Source of the DNA: Rickettsia typhi
GTDB lineage: Bacteria; Pseudomonadota; Alphaproteobacteria; Rickettsiales; UBA1997
Assembly: GCA_945862455.1 (NCBI GenBank)
Contig: CAMAXU010000013.1
Coordinates: 1 to 45,418 of the forward strand
Direction of reading: 5' to 3'
Length of the DNA: 45,418 nt
Both the position numbers and the translations under genes were made by a program. Below the pieces are notes generated by a model. It did no database searches. It saw only the letters and a list, made by a program, of their open reading frames with translations, and had not been told where the DNA came from. Below are positions 9,305-17,635 of this stretch, piece after piece; within the stretch, counting starts at the first letter, position 1, and every line of letters begins with the position of its first letter.

Positions 9305-10608
9305 AAATCACAGTAATTGGCAGCGGCTATGTTGGATTAGTTTCGGGAATTTGCTTTGCCAAAATTGGCCATGAAATTGTCTGCGTCGATAAGGACGAAA
9401 GCAAAATAACCAAATTAAACTCTGGAATAATTCCGATTTTTGAACCAGGTCTGGAACTGCTTTTGGAAAATTCGGTTAAAGCAAAAAAAATCTCTTTTAC
9501 AACTGATTTAAAAACAGCTTTAAAAAACTCAAATGCAGTCTTTATCGCAGTTGGAACCCCACAAGATGAAGATGGAAGCGCTGATCTTTCTTATGTTTTA
9601 GCAGCGGCAAAAGAAATTGCCGAACTTTCTGACTCTTATAAATTAATTATCACCAAATCCACAGTTCCGGCTGGAACCGGCGCGAAAGTTAAAAAATTAG
9701 TCGCCCAGACTAATCCACAATTGGATTTTGCAGTTGCTTCAAATCCAGAATTTTTACGCGAAGGTGCCGCAATTGATGATTTTATGAATCCTGATCGCAT
9801 CGTGGTTGGCGTTGAAGATCCAAAATCAGCTCAAATTTTTGCTGAAATTTATCAGGCTTTTGCCCCAGAAAAACTGATTGTAACTGATATTATTACGGCA
9901 GAATTAATTAAATATGCCGCCAATTCTTTCCTCGCCACCAAAATTGCTTTCATTAATGAAATGGCTGATTTATGCGAGGTTGTAGGCGGAAATATTAAAC
10001 AACTTTCACACGCAATTGGTCTTGATTCAAGAATTGGTGAAAAGTTCTTAAACCCCGGCCCAGGCTTTGGCGGATCATGTTTTCCCAAAGATATTTTGGC
10101 GCTTTTGAATGTGGCCAAAGAAAACAAAGTTGATTTATCAGTTGTTGATTCGGTAATTACTTCAAATTCCAGTCGTAAGGTTAAAATGACTCAGAAAATT
10201 TCTGATATTTTGGAAGGCAAAATTGACGGCAAAAAAATCGCCCTTTTAGGTTTAGCATTTAAAGGAAACACTGATGACATTCGCTATTCGCCAGCGATTG
10301 CGATTGCGAAAGAATTGTTAAAAAAAGGTGCAAAAATTTCTGCAACTGATCCGGAAGCAATTGCAAATTCCAGACAAGAATTTTTGGAATTCAAAAATAT
10401 TGAGTTTTTTAATGACGCTTTCGACGCCATGAAAGACGCCGATTTGATTGTGATTGCAACTGAATGGGATAATTATCGCGAACTCGATTTAGAAAAAATT
10501 AAACTCGCCACTAAATCAAAAAAGCTTCTTGATTTGCGTAATTTATATGATGCTAAAAAAATGAAAGATTCTGGCTTCGAATATTTTCATGTTGGGCAAA
10601 AGAAATAA
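9301..10608 (+). CDS. ugd: UDP-glucose 6-dehydrogenase
   Basis: Oxidises UDP-glucose to UDP-glucuronate with two NAD+. The 435 residues show the N-terminal Rossmann motif MKITVIGSGYVGL, the central helix and domain with EFLREG and ELIKYAANSFLA, and the catalytic cysteine C260 in GPGFGGSCFPKD. The C-terminal UDP-binding domain has LGLAFKGNTDDIRYSPA. The length is standard. It overlaps the GT61 gene by 4 bp and is the last gene of the kinase-UXS-GT61-ugd operon. Biochemically it precedes the UXS step although it is encoded last. About 125 bp separate it from the next tRNA gene. Confidence 0.95.
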   Translation: MKITVIGSGYVGLVSGICFAKIGHEIVCVDKDESKITKLNSGIIPIFEPGLELLLENSVKAKKISFTTDLKTALKNSNAVFIAVGTPQDEDGSADLSYVLAAAKEIAELSDSYKLIITKSTVPAGTGAKVKKLVAQTNPQLDFAVASNPEFLREGAAIDDFMNPDRIVVGVEDPKSAQIFAEIYQAFAPEKLIVTDIITAELIKYAANSFLATKIAFINEMADLCEVVGGNIKQLSHAIGLDSRIGEKFLNPGPGFGGSCFPKDILALLNVAKENKVDLSVVDSVITSNSSRKVKMTQKISDILEGKIDGKKIALLGLAFKGNTDDIRYSPAIAIAKELLKKGAKISATDPEAIANSRQEFLEFKNIEFFNDAFDAMKDADLIVIATEWDNYRELDLEKIKLATKSKKLLDLRNLYDAKKMKDSGFEYFHVGQKK

Positions 10609-10733
10609 TATAAAACCCTTTGAAATTCGATATTAGATCCTGAATTTCTTAAAAAAATAAACCTATTGCGGATGCCCGAGTTTATCCCGCGCGCAGCAAT
10701 TCAAACAAACCTAAATTCAAACAATAAATAACC

Positions 10734-10808
10734 GCTCTCGTAGCTCAGGGGATAGAGCATTGGTTTCCTAAACCATGCGCGCATGTTCGAATCATGCCGA
10801 GAGCGCCA
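10734..10808 (+). tRNA. tRNA-Arg (anticodon CCU)
   Basis: A complete cloverleaf: acceptor GCTCTCG/CGAGAGC, D stem GCTC/GAGC, anticodon loop TTCCTAA with CCT at its centre, T arm GCATG TTCGAAT CATGC, discriminator G and encoded CCA. The base pair at the top of the anticodon stem (27-43) is T-T. It reads AGG. The dusB start codon follows 9 bp after the CCA. Confidence 0.95.
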
Positions 10809-10817
10809 AAATAATTT

Positions 10818-11792
10818 ATGATCAAAATCGATAAAATAATATTACCAGATAACGTAATTCTCGCACCAATGTCAGGAGTTACTGACTTGCCTTTTCGTCG
10901 CTTGGTCAAAAAATTTGGCGCATCTTTGGTGGTTTCTGAAATGATCGCGTCGCGCGCCATGATTATGCAAACCCGTGAATCAATGAAAAAATGTCAGAAG
11001 GATGAAGCGCTTTATCCAATGTCGGTGCAACTCGCTGGCTGCGATCCAGAAGTTATGGCTGAAGCCGCAAAATTAAATCAAGATTTAGGCGCAGATATTA
11101 TTGACATTAATTTCGGCTGCCCAGTAAAAAAAGTTGTCAACGGCTTTGCTGGAAGCGCTTTGATGAAAGATGAAGATTTAGCCACCCGCATTATGGAAGC
11201 AGTTGTAAAAGCCGTGCAAATTCCGGTTACCATGAAAATGCGTTTAGGCTGGAATTATGAAAATTTAAACGCACCAAGTCTGGCTAAAAAAGCTGAAGAT
11301 GTTGGCATTAAAATGCTTACAGTTCATGGCCGCACACGTTGTCAAATGTATAATGGCAATGCAAACTGGGAGCAAATTTCTAAAGTTACCGATGCAGTAA
11401 AAATTCCGGTAATTGCCAATGGCGATATTAAAAATTCAGATGATGCCAGAAAAGCTTTAGAATTATCGCGCGCAAGTGGCGTAATGATTGGTCGCGCCTG
11501 TTATGGAAAACCATGGCTTATCAGTCAAATTAATGCCGAATTAAAAGGTGAAATTGTTGCCGCAGCGCCTCCAATCCAAGAGCAAATGAATATTGTTTTG
11601 GATCATTTTGCTGAAATGATTGAGCATTATGGCGAACAAGTTGCAATTCCACTCGCCCGCAAACATATTGGTTGGTATAGTTCCGGCCTGAAAGGTTCTG
11701 CCGATTTTCGCGCCAAAATAAATGTAACTCAAGGCGCTCAAAATGTGCGCGGTGAAGTTGAAAAATTTTATAATTCCCAATGTCTAATTTAA
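10818..11792 (+). CDS. dusB: tRNA-dihydrouridine synthase DusB
   Basis: A flavoenzyme that reduces uridines in the D-loop of tRNA. The 324 residues begin with the TIM-barrel segment LAPMSGVTDLPFRR. They carry the catalytic cysteine C101 in DINFGCPVKKV, the MKMRLGW strand, TVHGRTRCQMY and the FMN phosphate site IANGDI...GVMIGRACYGKPWL. The pattern fits the DusB/NifR3 branch. The start lies 9 bp after the CCA of tRNA-Arg(CCU), so the tRNA is probably transcribed together with this tRNA-modifying enzyme. The 3' end overlaps nadE by 13 bp. In many proteobacteria dusB is linked to ntrB/ntrC or fis; neither is present here. Confidence 0.93.
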   Translation: MIKIDKIILPDNVILAPMSGVTDLPFRRLVKKFGASLVVSEMIASRAMIMQTRESMKKCQKDEALYPMSVQLAGCDPEVMAEAAKLNQDLGADIIDINFGCPVKKVVNGFAGSALMKDEDLATRIMEAVVKAVQIPVTMKMRLGWNYENLNAPSLAKKAEDVGIKMLTVHGRTRCQMYNGNANWEQISKVTDAVKIPVIANGDIKNSDDARKALELSRASGVMIGRACYGKPWLISQINAELKGEIVAAAPPIQEQMNIVLDHFAEMIEHYGEQVAIPLARKHIGWYSSGLKGSADFRAKINVTQGAQNVRGEVEKFYNSQCLI

Positions 11793-13423
11793 AAATTCAG
11801 CTCGCACAAATTAATCCTACAATTGGCGATATTTCCGGCAATTGCGAAAAAATTTTATATGAATTTAAGAAGGCGACCAAACATCAATGCGATTTGGTAA
11901 TATTCCCTGAAATGGCGCTTTGCGGCTATCCATGCGAAGATTTATGGCAGAAAAAATATTTTATTTGGGAAATTGAAAAGAAAATTTTAGAAATCTGCAA
12001 AGCTTCTCAAAACTCTAAATGCGCGATTTTATTGGGCGCTCCGACATTAAATTTTAATCGTACTAAAAAAGAAATCGTTCAAAATTCTGCTTATTTAATT
12101 GAAAATGGTGAAGTTAAAAAAATCATAAATAAAAAAACTTTACCCAATCATAGCGTCTTCGATGAGAGCAGATATTTCGAGGCTTCCAACGCTCTTTCGC
12201 TTGTTGAATTTCGTGGCTTAACTTTGGCAATTTTAATTTGCGAAGATCTTTGGGATGCAAAAAATATTTTTCTACTTCAGGAACAAATTTTTGATGCCGC
12301 AATCGCGATTAATGCATCACCCTATTCCACCAAAAAACATGAATATCGTAACAAAATTGCGCAAAATTTTACTAAAACTTTAAACAAGCCTTTGATCTAT
12401 GTAAATCAAGTCGGCGGTCAAGATTTTTTAGTGTTTGATGGCTCTTCATTTGTCATGGACGCTCAAGGTCAAAATGTTTTACAACTTAAAGGCTTTTGCG
12501 AAGATGAAGAAATTATCGAAATCAACAAAGACGGCAAAATAAAAAGCTCGATTGCTGAAGTTTTGCCAAGCGAAGAAGAGCGCGATTATTCAGCCTGTAT
12601 TTTGGGATTGCGCGATTATATTAGAAAAAATAATTTCAAAAATGTTTTGCTCGGAATGTCCGGCGGCATTGATTCGGCGCTAGTTGCAACAATGGCTGTT
12701 GATGCTTTGGGATCGGAAAATGTTGCACTTTATGCCTTGCCAAGCCGCTTCAATTCTGAAACCTCGATGATTGATGCCAAAACTTGCAGTCATAATTTAG
12801 ATTTAGAATTAAAAATTATTTCCATCGAAAGCACATTTGAAACAATGCTTTGCACGCTGGGCGAGATTTCAGATTTAGCCAAAGAAAATTTACAATCGCG
12901 CATTCGTGGCAATATTTTAATGGCGATTTCCAATAATTCTGGCGCACTTTTACTTTCAACCGGCAATAAATCAGAATTAGCCTGCGGCTATGCCACGCTT
13001 TATGGCGACATGTGTGGCGCTTTTAATCCGATCAAGGATTTATATAAAACCCGAGTTTATGAATTAGCTAATTGGCGCAATGGAAATGTGGCTAATATTT
13101 CTATTTTTCTTCACAAAAATTTGATCCCGCAAAATATTATTACCAAAGCGCCAACTGCAGAATTACGATCAAATCAAAAAGACAGCGATTCGCTGCCGGA
13201 ATATGAAATTTTAGATAAGGTTTTATTTTATTTAATTGAAGAAAAACACTCGGTTGAAAAAATTATTTCTTTTGGTTTTGAAAAAGAATTGGTAGAAAAA
13301 ATCGCCAATCTTGTTTATCGCAGTGAATATAAACGCCAGCAATCTTGCTTGGGTCCAAAAATTTCCGAGATGTCGTTCGACCGCGATCGTCGCTATCCGG
13401 TGACTAATAAATTTACAATTTAA
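11780..13423 (+). CDS. nadE: Glutamine-dependent NAD+ synthetase
   Basis: Converts nicotinate adenine dinucleotide to NAD+ using glutamine nitrogen and ATP. The N-terminal nitrilase-type glutaminase domain (about 1-260) has the triad E44 (FPEMALCGYP), K119 (KKTLPNHSVFDE) and C154 (LICEDLWD). The C-terminal synthetase domain (about 270-547) has the PP-loop LGMSGGIDSALVA, the STGNKSE motif and the GDMCGAFNPIKDL loop. The length of 547 is normal for the two-domain form. It overlaps dusB by 13 bp and is followed 3 bp later by the RDD gene. With nadD at 28870, the cell can finish NAD synthesis from nicotinate mononucleotide. Confidence 0.95.
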   Translation: MSNLKIQLAQINPTIGDISGNCEKILYEFKKATKHQCDLVIFPEMALCGYPCEDLWQKKYFIWEIEKKILEICKASQNSKCAILLGAPTLNFNRTKKEIVQNSAYLIENGEVKKIINKKTLPNHSVFDESRYFEASNALSLVEFRGLTLAILICEDLWDAKNIFLLQEQIFDAAIAINASPYSTKKHEYRNKIAQNFTKTLNKPLIYVNQVGGQDFLVFDGSSFVMDAQGQNVLQLKGFCEDEEIIEINKDGKIKSSIAEVLPSEEERDYSACILGLRDYIRKNNFKNVLLGMSGGIDSALVATMAVDALGSENVALYALPSRFNSETSMIDAKTCSHNLDLELKIISIESTFETMLCTLGEISDLAKENLQSRIRGNILMAISNNSGALLLSTGNKSELACGYATLYGDMCGAFNPIKDLYKTRVYELANWRNGNVANISIFLHKNLIPQNIITKAPTAELRSNQKDSDSLPEYEILDKVLFYLIEEKHSVEKIISFGFEKELVEKIANLVYRSEYKRQQSCLGPKISEMSFDRDRRYPVTNKFTI

Positions 13424-13425
13424 TT

Positions 13426-13896
13426 ATGACGATCGAACAACCGATATATGCTGGTTTCTGGGTTAGGGTTTTCGCGGGATTGCTTGATATGGCATTTCTT
13501 TTGCCCATCTTTGTAGCTCTGTTTTTCTTCTTCGGAATTGATGATTTTCAATCAATCAAAATTCACTCCGAGTTACAAAGTTTTTCCTATTTCAACGCCT
13601 CTTCTCACGGTCGCTATTTTGATTATATAACCTACGCCGTCAGCATCGCCTACGTTGTTTATTTTTTATCCAACAAAAAACAGGCAACTTTTGGCAAAAG
13701 AATTATGAGAATTTATGTTGGAAATCGTGATGGCTCAAAACTAAGCATCACCAAAGCAATGGCGCGCTCGCTTGCCGGATTATTTAGCGCAGCAACTTTA
13801 GGAATTGGCTATTTACCAATAATTTTCACTGCCGAAAAAACCGCACTTCATGATCTAATTTGTAGCACGCGAGTCTTTTATGGTAAAAAAATATGA
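13426..13896 (+). CDS. RDD-family membrane protein
   Basis: A 156-residue inner-membrane protein with the RDD domain. It opens YAGFWVRVFAGLLDMAFLLP (the conserved Arg and Asp in the first helix). A second helix lies near 65-80 (ITYAVSIAYVVYFLS), KKQATFGKRIMRI is the intracellular loop, and a final helical region ends TALHDLICSTRVFYGKK. The family's function is poorly defined; some members act as ion transporters. Translation is probably coupled to nadE, and the end overlaps the zinc-ribbon gene by 4 bp, so the two small membrane proteins may work together. Confidence 0.8.
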   Translation: MTIEQPIYAGFWVRVFAGLLDMAFLLPIFVALFFFFGIDDFQSIKIHSELQSFSYFNASSHGRYFDYITYAVSIAYVVYFLSNKKQATFGKRIMRIYVGNRDGSKLSITKAMARSLAGLFSAATLGIGYLPIIFTAEKTALHDLICSTRVFYGKKI

Positions 13897-14189
13897 GCAG
13901 CACTGAAAAATTAATTTGCGGCGATTGCAAAGCTAAATTTGATGTTGAAATCGGAAAACGCGGCAGTTCTTTTGTTGAATTTATACTCTGGTCAACATTG
14001 GTAATTCCGGGATTTTTTTATTCGATATGGCGCAAACGCAAACCTAAAAAATATTGCGATTATTGCGGCAGTACGTTTCTTTTGCCTGATAATTATGAAA
14101 CACAGGCAATGTTGCAGCCAATGGGAACTAAGGCGGGAACTAAGGCGGAAAAGAAAATTGATAAACCAAATATTACCTACAAACTGTAA
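13893..14189 (+). CDS. Small membrane protein with split zinc ribbon
   Basis: A 98-residue protein with two CxxC pairs (CGDC near residues 9-12 and CDYC near 50-53). They flank a hydrophobic stretch, SFVEFILWSTLVIPGFFYSIW, followed by the basic RKRKPKK. The two knuckles probably form one zinc site with the hydrophobic part dipping into or crossing the membrane; this is inferred from sequence. The C-terminal tail is polar, with a short GTKAGTKAEKK repeat. It overlaps the RDD gene by 4 bp. No function is assigned. A palindromic repeat cluster starts 28 bp after the stop. Confidence 0.65.
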   Translation: MSSTEKLICGDCKAKFDVEIGKRGSSFVEFILWSTLVIPGFFYSIWRKRKPKKYCDYCGSTFLLPDNYETQAMLQPMGTKAGTKAEKKIDKPNITYKL

Positions 14190-14216
14190 TTTATACATTA
14201 TTTCAAGTTCGAGTAG

Positions 14217-14349
14217 ACCCCGTCGTGAAGACGGGGTGACATGTTTTGGAAGGTTGATCTTCCTAGAATTTCTCACTCCGTCGTGAAGACGGGGTGACAT
14301 GTACTGGGAGGATCTTCCAGCGCATGTCACCCCGTCTTCACGACGGGGT
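14217..14349. repeat. Cluster of three copies of a palindromic intergenic repeat
   Basis: Copies lie at 14217-14244 (+), 14275-14302 (+) and 14323-14349 (-). Each contains the hairpin CCCCGTC-GTGAA-GACGGGG followed by TGACATG (copy 2 has ACTCC in place of ACCCC). Copies 2 and 3 face each other and can form a stem of about 27 bp. The loop (ACTGGGAGGATCTTCCAGCG) holds a smaller palindrome, and a related GGAAGG...CTTCC segment follows copy 1. The cluster fills the spacer between the zinc-ribbon gene and gltX. It may end transcription from upstream. Confidence 0.85.
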
Positions 14350-14397
14350 CCACTCAGACTTGCAACAAAGAACCTACAAAAGAAAAATCAAAATAAC

Positions 14398-15735
14398 ATG
14401 ACTATAAAAGTTCGCTTCGCTCCTTCTCCAACTGGTTTTTTACATGTCGGAAATATTCGTGCCGCAATCATCAATTATCTTTATGCCAAAAAAACCGGCG
14501 GACAATTTTTCTTAAGACTTGATGACACAGATGTAGAGCGCGTGCGTGATGAATATCGCGAAATGATTTTAACCGATATGAATTGGCTAAATTTGCATTA
14601 TGATTTGCTTTTCAAGCAATCAGATCGCTTGGCAAAATATGAAGAAGCTAAAAATAAATTAATCGCAAATGGCCGACTTTATGAATGTTTTGAAACTACT
14701 GAAGATTTGAATTTTCAAAGAAAAGCTCAGGTTGCTTCCGGCATTTCTCCAATTTACAACCGCGCGGCTTTGAACTTAAATCCAGAACAAAAACAATCGC
14801 TGCGTGCTCAAGGTTTAAAACCACATTATCGCTTTTTACTCGAAGATAAAATCACTTCTTGGGATGATAAAATTAAAGGCAAAATTACTTACGAAGGTCG
14901 CCATTTTTCTGATCCGGTTTTAGTGCGCGATAATGGCGTTCCAACTTATACTTTTTGCTCCGTTGTTGATGATGTTGATTATGAAATTACCGATATTATT
15001 CGCGGCGAAGATCACATTACTAATACTGCAATTCAGATTCAGATTTTTGAAGCTTTGGGCGCTAAATCTCCCAACTTTTCACATTTAGCTTTGGTGAAAG
15101 CATCGGATGGAAAAATATCGAAACGCGAAGGTGGATTTGATGTTAAGTCTTTGCGCAATGATGGTTACGAACCAATGGCAATTGTGAATTTACTTGCCCA
15201 AATCGGCACTTCTGACCAATTAAAAATCCACAAGGATTTTGATGAATTGGTGCGCGATTTTGATTTCTCAAAATTTTCCAAATCTGCTACAAATTACGAT
15301 ATTTCTGAACTTACAACTATAAATCAAAAATTGCTGCAAAGCCTTGATTTTGTTGCTATTTCAAAGCGTTTAAAAGAAATAGGAATCAGCGAAGAAATTT
15401 CTGAAAAATTCTGGAATTCGCTTAAATTAAATATCAGTTTTCTTCATGAATTAAAAGAGTGGATTGCAATTTGTAATCACGAATTTCGTTTTGAAAATAA
15501 AGAATTGGATAAAGAATTTTTGCGCGAAGCCGCGTCTTTACTTCCTCAAAATACTACCGATGAAAATTGCTGGAATTTATGGCTTAATGAAATCAAGAAA
15601 AAAACTGATCGAAAAGGCAAAGATTTATTCATGCCAATTCGTTTGGCTCTAAGCGGAAAAGAGCATGGTCCGGAATTGAAATTTTTGGTGAATTTGATTG
15701 AACGCGAGGAAATTCTGAAACGATTACAGAACTAA
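14398..15735 (+). CDS. gltX: Glutamyl-tRNA synthetase
   Basis: Charges tRNA with glutamate (and, in organisms using GatCAB, also tRNA-Gln). The class I signature is FAPSPTGFLHVGN near residues 6-18, and the KMSKS-type motif is DGKISKREGG. RGEDHITNTAIQ, typical of GluRS, is also present. The ATG at 14398 is chosen because MTIKVRFAPSPTG is the usual N-terminus. The frame stays open upstream into the palindromic repeat cluster, but those codons only read repeat sequence. The protein has 445 residues, slightly short of the usual 460-500. Alphaproteobacteria often carry two gltX paralogues, so this may be one of two. Confidence 0.93.
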   Translation: MTIKVRFAPSPTGFLHVGNIRAAIINYLYAKKTGGQFFLRLDDTDVERVRDEYREMILTDMNWLNLHYDLLFKQSDRLAKYEEAKNKLIANGRLYECFETTEDLNFQRKAQVASGISPIYNRAALNLNPEQKQSLRAQGLKPHYRFLLEDKITSWDDKIKGKITYEGRHFSDPVLVRDNGVPTYTFCSVVDDVDYEITDIIRGEDHITNTAIQIQIFEALGAKSPNFSHLALVKASDGKISKREGGFDVKSLRNDGYEPMAIVNLLAQIGTSDQLKIHKDFDELVRDFDFSKFSKSATNYDISELTTINQKLLQSLDFVAISKRLKEIGISEEISEKFWNSLKLNISFLHELKEWIAICNHEFRFENKELDKEFLREAASLLPQNTTDENCWNLWLNEIKKKTDRKGKDLFMPIRLALSGKEHGPELKFLVNLIEREEILKRLQN

Positions 15736-15740
15736 TAAAA

Positions 15741-16172
15741 CTATTTTTCTAAACGCTTAAACTGCCCATCAATACAAGCTCCGTCTTCAACGGATAATAA
15801 ATCATACTCAATTGTTCCAGTAATTTTAGCTTTAGCTGCGATATTCAAATTTTTGGCGCGAATCGTGCCATCAAACTTGCCGCGGACGCTTAAAACTTCC
15901 GCAATTATAATACCTTCTACCACGCCATTTTCGCGCAGTATTACTGAATTACCTTTAATTATACCTTTAATATTACCTTCAATTTCGATTAATCCCGGAC
16001 TAATAATTTCTCCCTCAATACGCAGATCGCGCGAAATAATTGTTGGAGTTGATTTGAAATTGGCGCTGATGGATTCAAGTTTTTTTGAGATAACTTTAGT
16101 GTTATCTACGTTTGAATTATCTTGTTTAGTCATTGATGGAAAAAATTTGGCTTTAAGATCAGCTATTAGCAT
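15741..16172 (-). CDS. Bactofilin (CcmA-like cytoskeletal protein)
   Basis: A bactofilin-domain protein that polymerises without nucleotide and scaffolds cell-wall enzymes at the membrane. The domain runs from TIISRDLRIEGEI through a right-handed beta-helix of short repeats (GLIEIEGNIKG, NSVILRENGVVEG, LSVRGKFDGTI, LNIAAKAKITGTI) to DGACIDGQFKRLEK. The start at 16172 is favoured by a weak upstream TAAGAG. Starts at 16193, 16190 and 16133 are also possible; the family often starts just before the beta-helix. It overlaps the end of the M23 peptidase gene by 14 bp. The bactofilin-M23 pairing is known for cell-shape control, for example CcmA with Csd1 in Helicobacter. Confidence 0.88.
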   Translation of the reverse strand: MLIADLKAKFFPSMTKQDNSNVDNTKVISKKLESISANFKSTPTIISRDLRIEGEIISPGLIEIEGNIKGIIKGNSVILRENGVVEGIIIAEVLSVRGKFDGTIRAKNLNIAAKAKITGTIEYDLLSVEDGACIDGQFKRLEK

Positions 16173-17394
16173 ATTTTGCACTCTTATCATCATTAAATAA
16201 AGATTCGCCAGCTTCTAAAAATCTTCTCGGATTAAGCGGTATGTTTCTATATCTCACTTCATAATGCAAATGCGCGCCTGTGCTTCTTCCCGTACTTCCT
16301 TGAAGAGCAATTACGTCGCCTTGTTTTACCATTTGACCCTCTGTAACTTTAACTGCCGACAAATGTCCGTAGCGGGTTGTAACGCCAAAACCATGATCGA
16401 TTACGATAGCATTTCCATAACCACTAAATTGACCAGCTAAAATAACTTTTCCTTTCGATGGGCTAATAATTTTTTCATTAGTTACACCAACAAAATCAAG
16501 ACCATGATGCGAAGCCATTCTGCCGGTAATTGGATCGGCTCTAGTTCCAAAACCGCTTGAAATATAATAATTTTTCATTGGTTTGGCAAATGGCATAACA
16601 TTAGCGATTTTTTCCAGCACCATTAAATAATCGAGTTCGGAAGAAAATTTGATATTTTCTAAATGCTCTTCCAAACTTTCTTCTGAAGCATTTGAAACAA
16701 TCATTGAATCCATGGAATGACTGTCCAAATCAAGAGGTCCGCCTTGTCTATCAATAATTCCTTTTTTGCCGTTAAGAGAAATTTCCTTCACTTCTCCAGA
16801 TTTTTTTTGCAAAGCTTTTGGTGGAATTTTTTTGATATTTAAACCAGTAACCGCCATTGCATTTTCGATTCTCTTAATTCTGGTTTGAGTGATTGATTGA
16901 ATATTCGAAAGCTGGCTTTCAACATCTTTAATTTGATTTAAAGTATGCTTGTCACGCCTTGATAAATCTTCTTCTTTGAAATTTTTTGGCTGTTTAAATT
17001 GCGACTCTTCGCCTTTTACTGCCTGAGCATTACCAGTGATTGAGGCCAGATATTCATTAATTTTCTTCAACTTTTCATTCACTTCTTCAAATTCATCTTC
17101 GAAGTAGCTATTGGCTGATCTTAATTTACTGATTTCATCTGCTTTCGCTTCAATAACTTCATCATAACGCATGGTTTGGGCAAAAATATTTCCCACCCAA
17201 ACAACGAATAGCAAAACACAGATTTGCGGAATTGGGCCTAAAGTAAAGGTTCTGATCTTATTGTTGGTAACAAAAAGAATGGTTCTTTTGGCAAAAGCAA
17301 ATTTATAAAAACTAACAAGTGCTTTTACTAAAAAAAGACCAAGAGACTTAACCGTAGCTGATATTTTTTTCTTCAAAAAATAGCTGTTTTTCAT
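16159..17394 (-). CDS. Membrane-anchored M23 (LytM) peptidoglycan endopeptidase
   Basis: A 411-residue envelope protein. A basic N-terminus leads to one membrane helix (about 54-73, IPQICVLLFVVWVGNIFAQ). A coiled coil follows (about 78-118 and 155-182), then a C-terminal LytM domain. The zinc ligands H296 and D300 (HHGLD) and H377 (HLH, with H375) are intact, so it should be an active endopeptidase. Other M23 landmarks are SSGFGTRADPITG, GNAIVIDHG, TRYGHLS and LNPRRFL. ATG at 17394 is preferred over the adjacent TTG. The coiled coil plus periplasmic M23 layout is that of cell-shape peptidases. The gene overlaps the bactofilin gene, which it precedes in the transcript. Confidence 0.9.
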   Translation of the reverse strand: MKNSYFLKKKISATVKSLGLFLVKALVSFYKFAFAKRTILFVTNNKIRTFTLGPIPQICVLLFVVWVGNIFAQTMRYDEVIEAKADEISKLRSANSYFEDEFEEVNEKLKKINEYLASITGNAQAVKGEESQFKQPKNFKEEDLSRRDKHTLNQIKDVESQLSNIQSITQTRIKRIENAMAVTGLNIKKIPPKALQKKSGEVKEISLNGKKGIIDRQGGPLDLDSHSMDSMIVSNASEESLEEHLENIKFSSELDYLMVLEKIANVMPFAKPMKNYYISSGFGTRADPITGRMASHHGLDFVGVTNEKIISPSKGKVILAGQFSGYGNAIVIDHGFGVTTRYGHLSAVKVTEGQMVKQGDVIALQGSTGRSTGAHLHYEVRYRNIPLNPRRFLEAGESLFNDDKSAKYANS

Positions 17395-17635
17395 CAAAAT
17401 TTTGGTTGTTACTAAAATGTGTAAGCTGTGTGGTGAGCTTAGAGGTGTAAAGGTTGATCGGGATTTAACCGCATTAAAATTTAATATAAACTGCGAGTCA
17501 TTGTTAAGACCAACTCCCCAATGTCAAGATTTTTATGCCAACTGTTAAATTAAGAGATTGACTAAAAAACTTATCCTCTTAATTTGCGCGCCCCTTATTT
17601 GATAGTTATACAAGAAAACACAAATCAACAAAATT

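Noticed and set aside
10609-10733. A structured RNA between ugd and tRNA-Arg(CCU)
   Set aside because: There is only a weak imperfect pairing (GCGGAT with ATCCCGC) and no recognisable family.
14299-14397. N-terminal extension of GltX by 33 residues
   Set aside because: The extra codons read the palindromic repeat, and the normal N-terminus starts at 14398.
17395-17635. Promoter for rpmE using TTGACT at 17558-17563
   Set aside because: No acceptable -10 box lies at a suitable distance, so it was not annotated.
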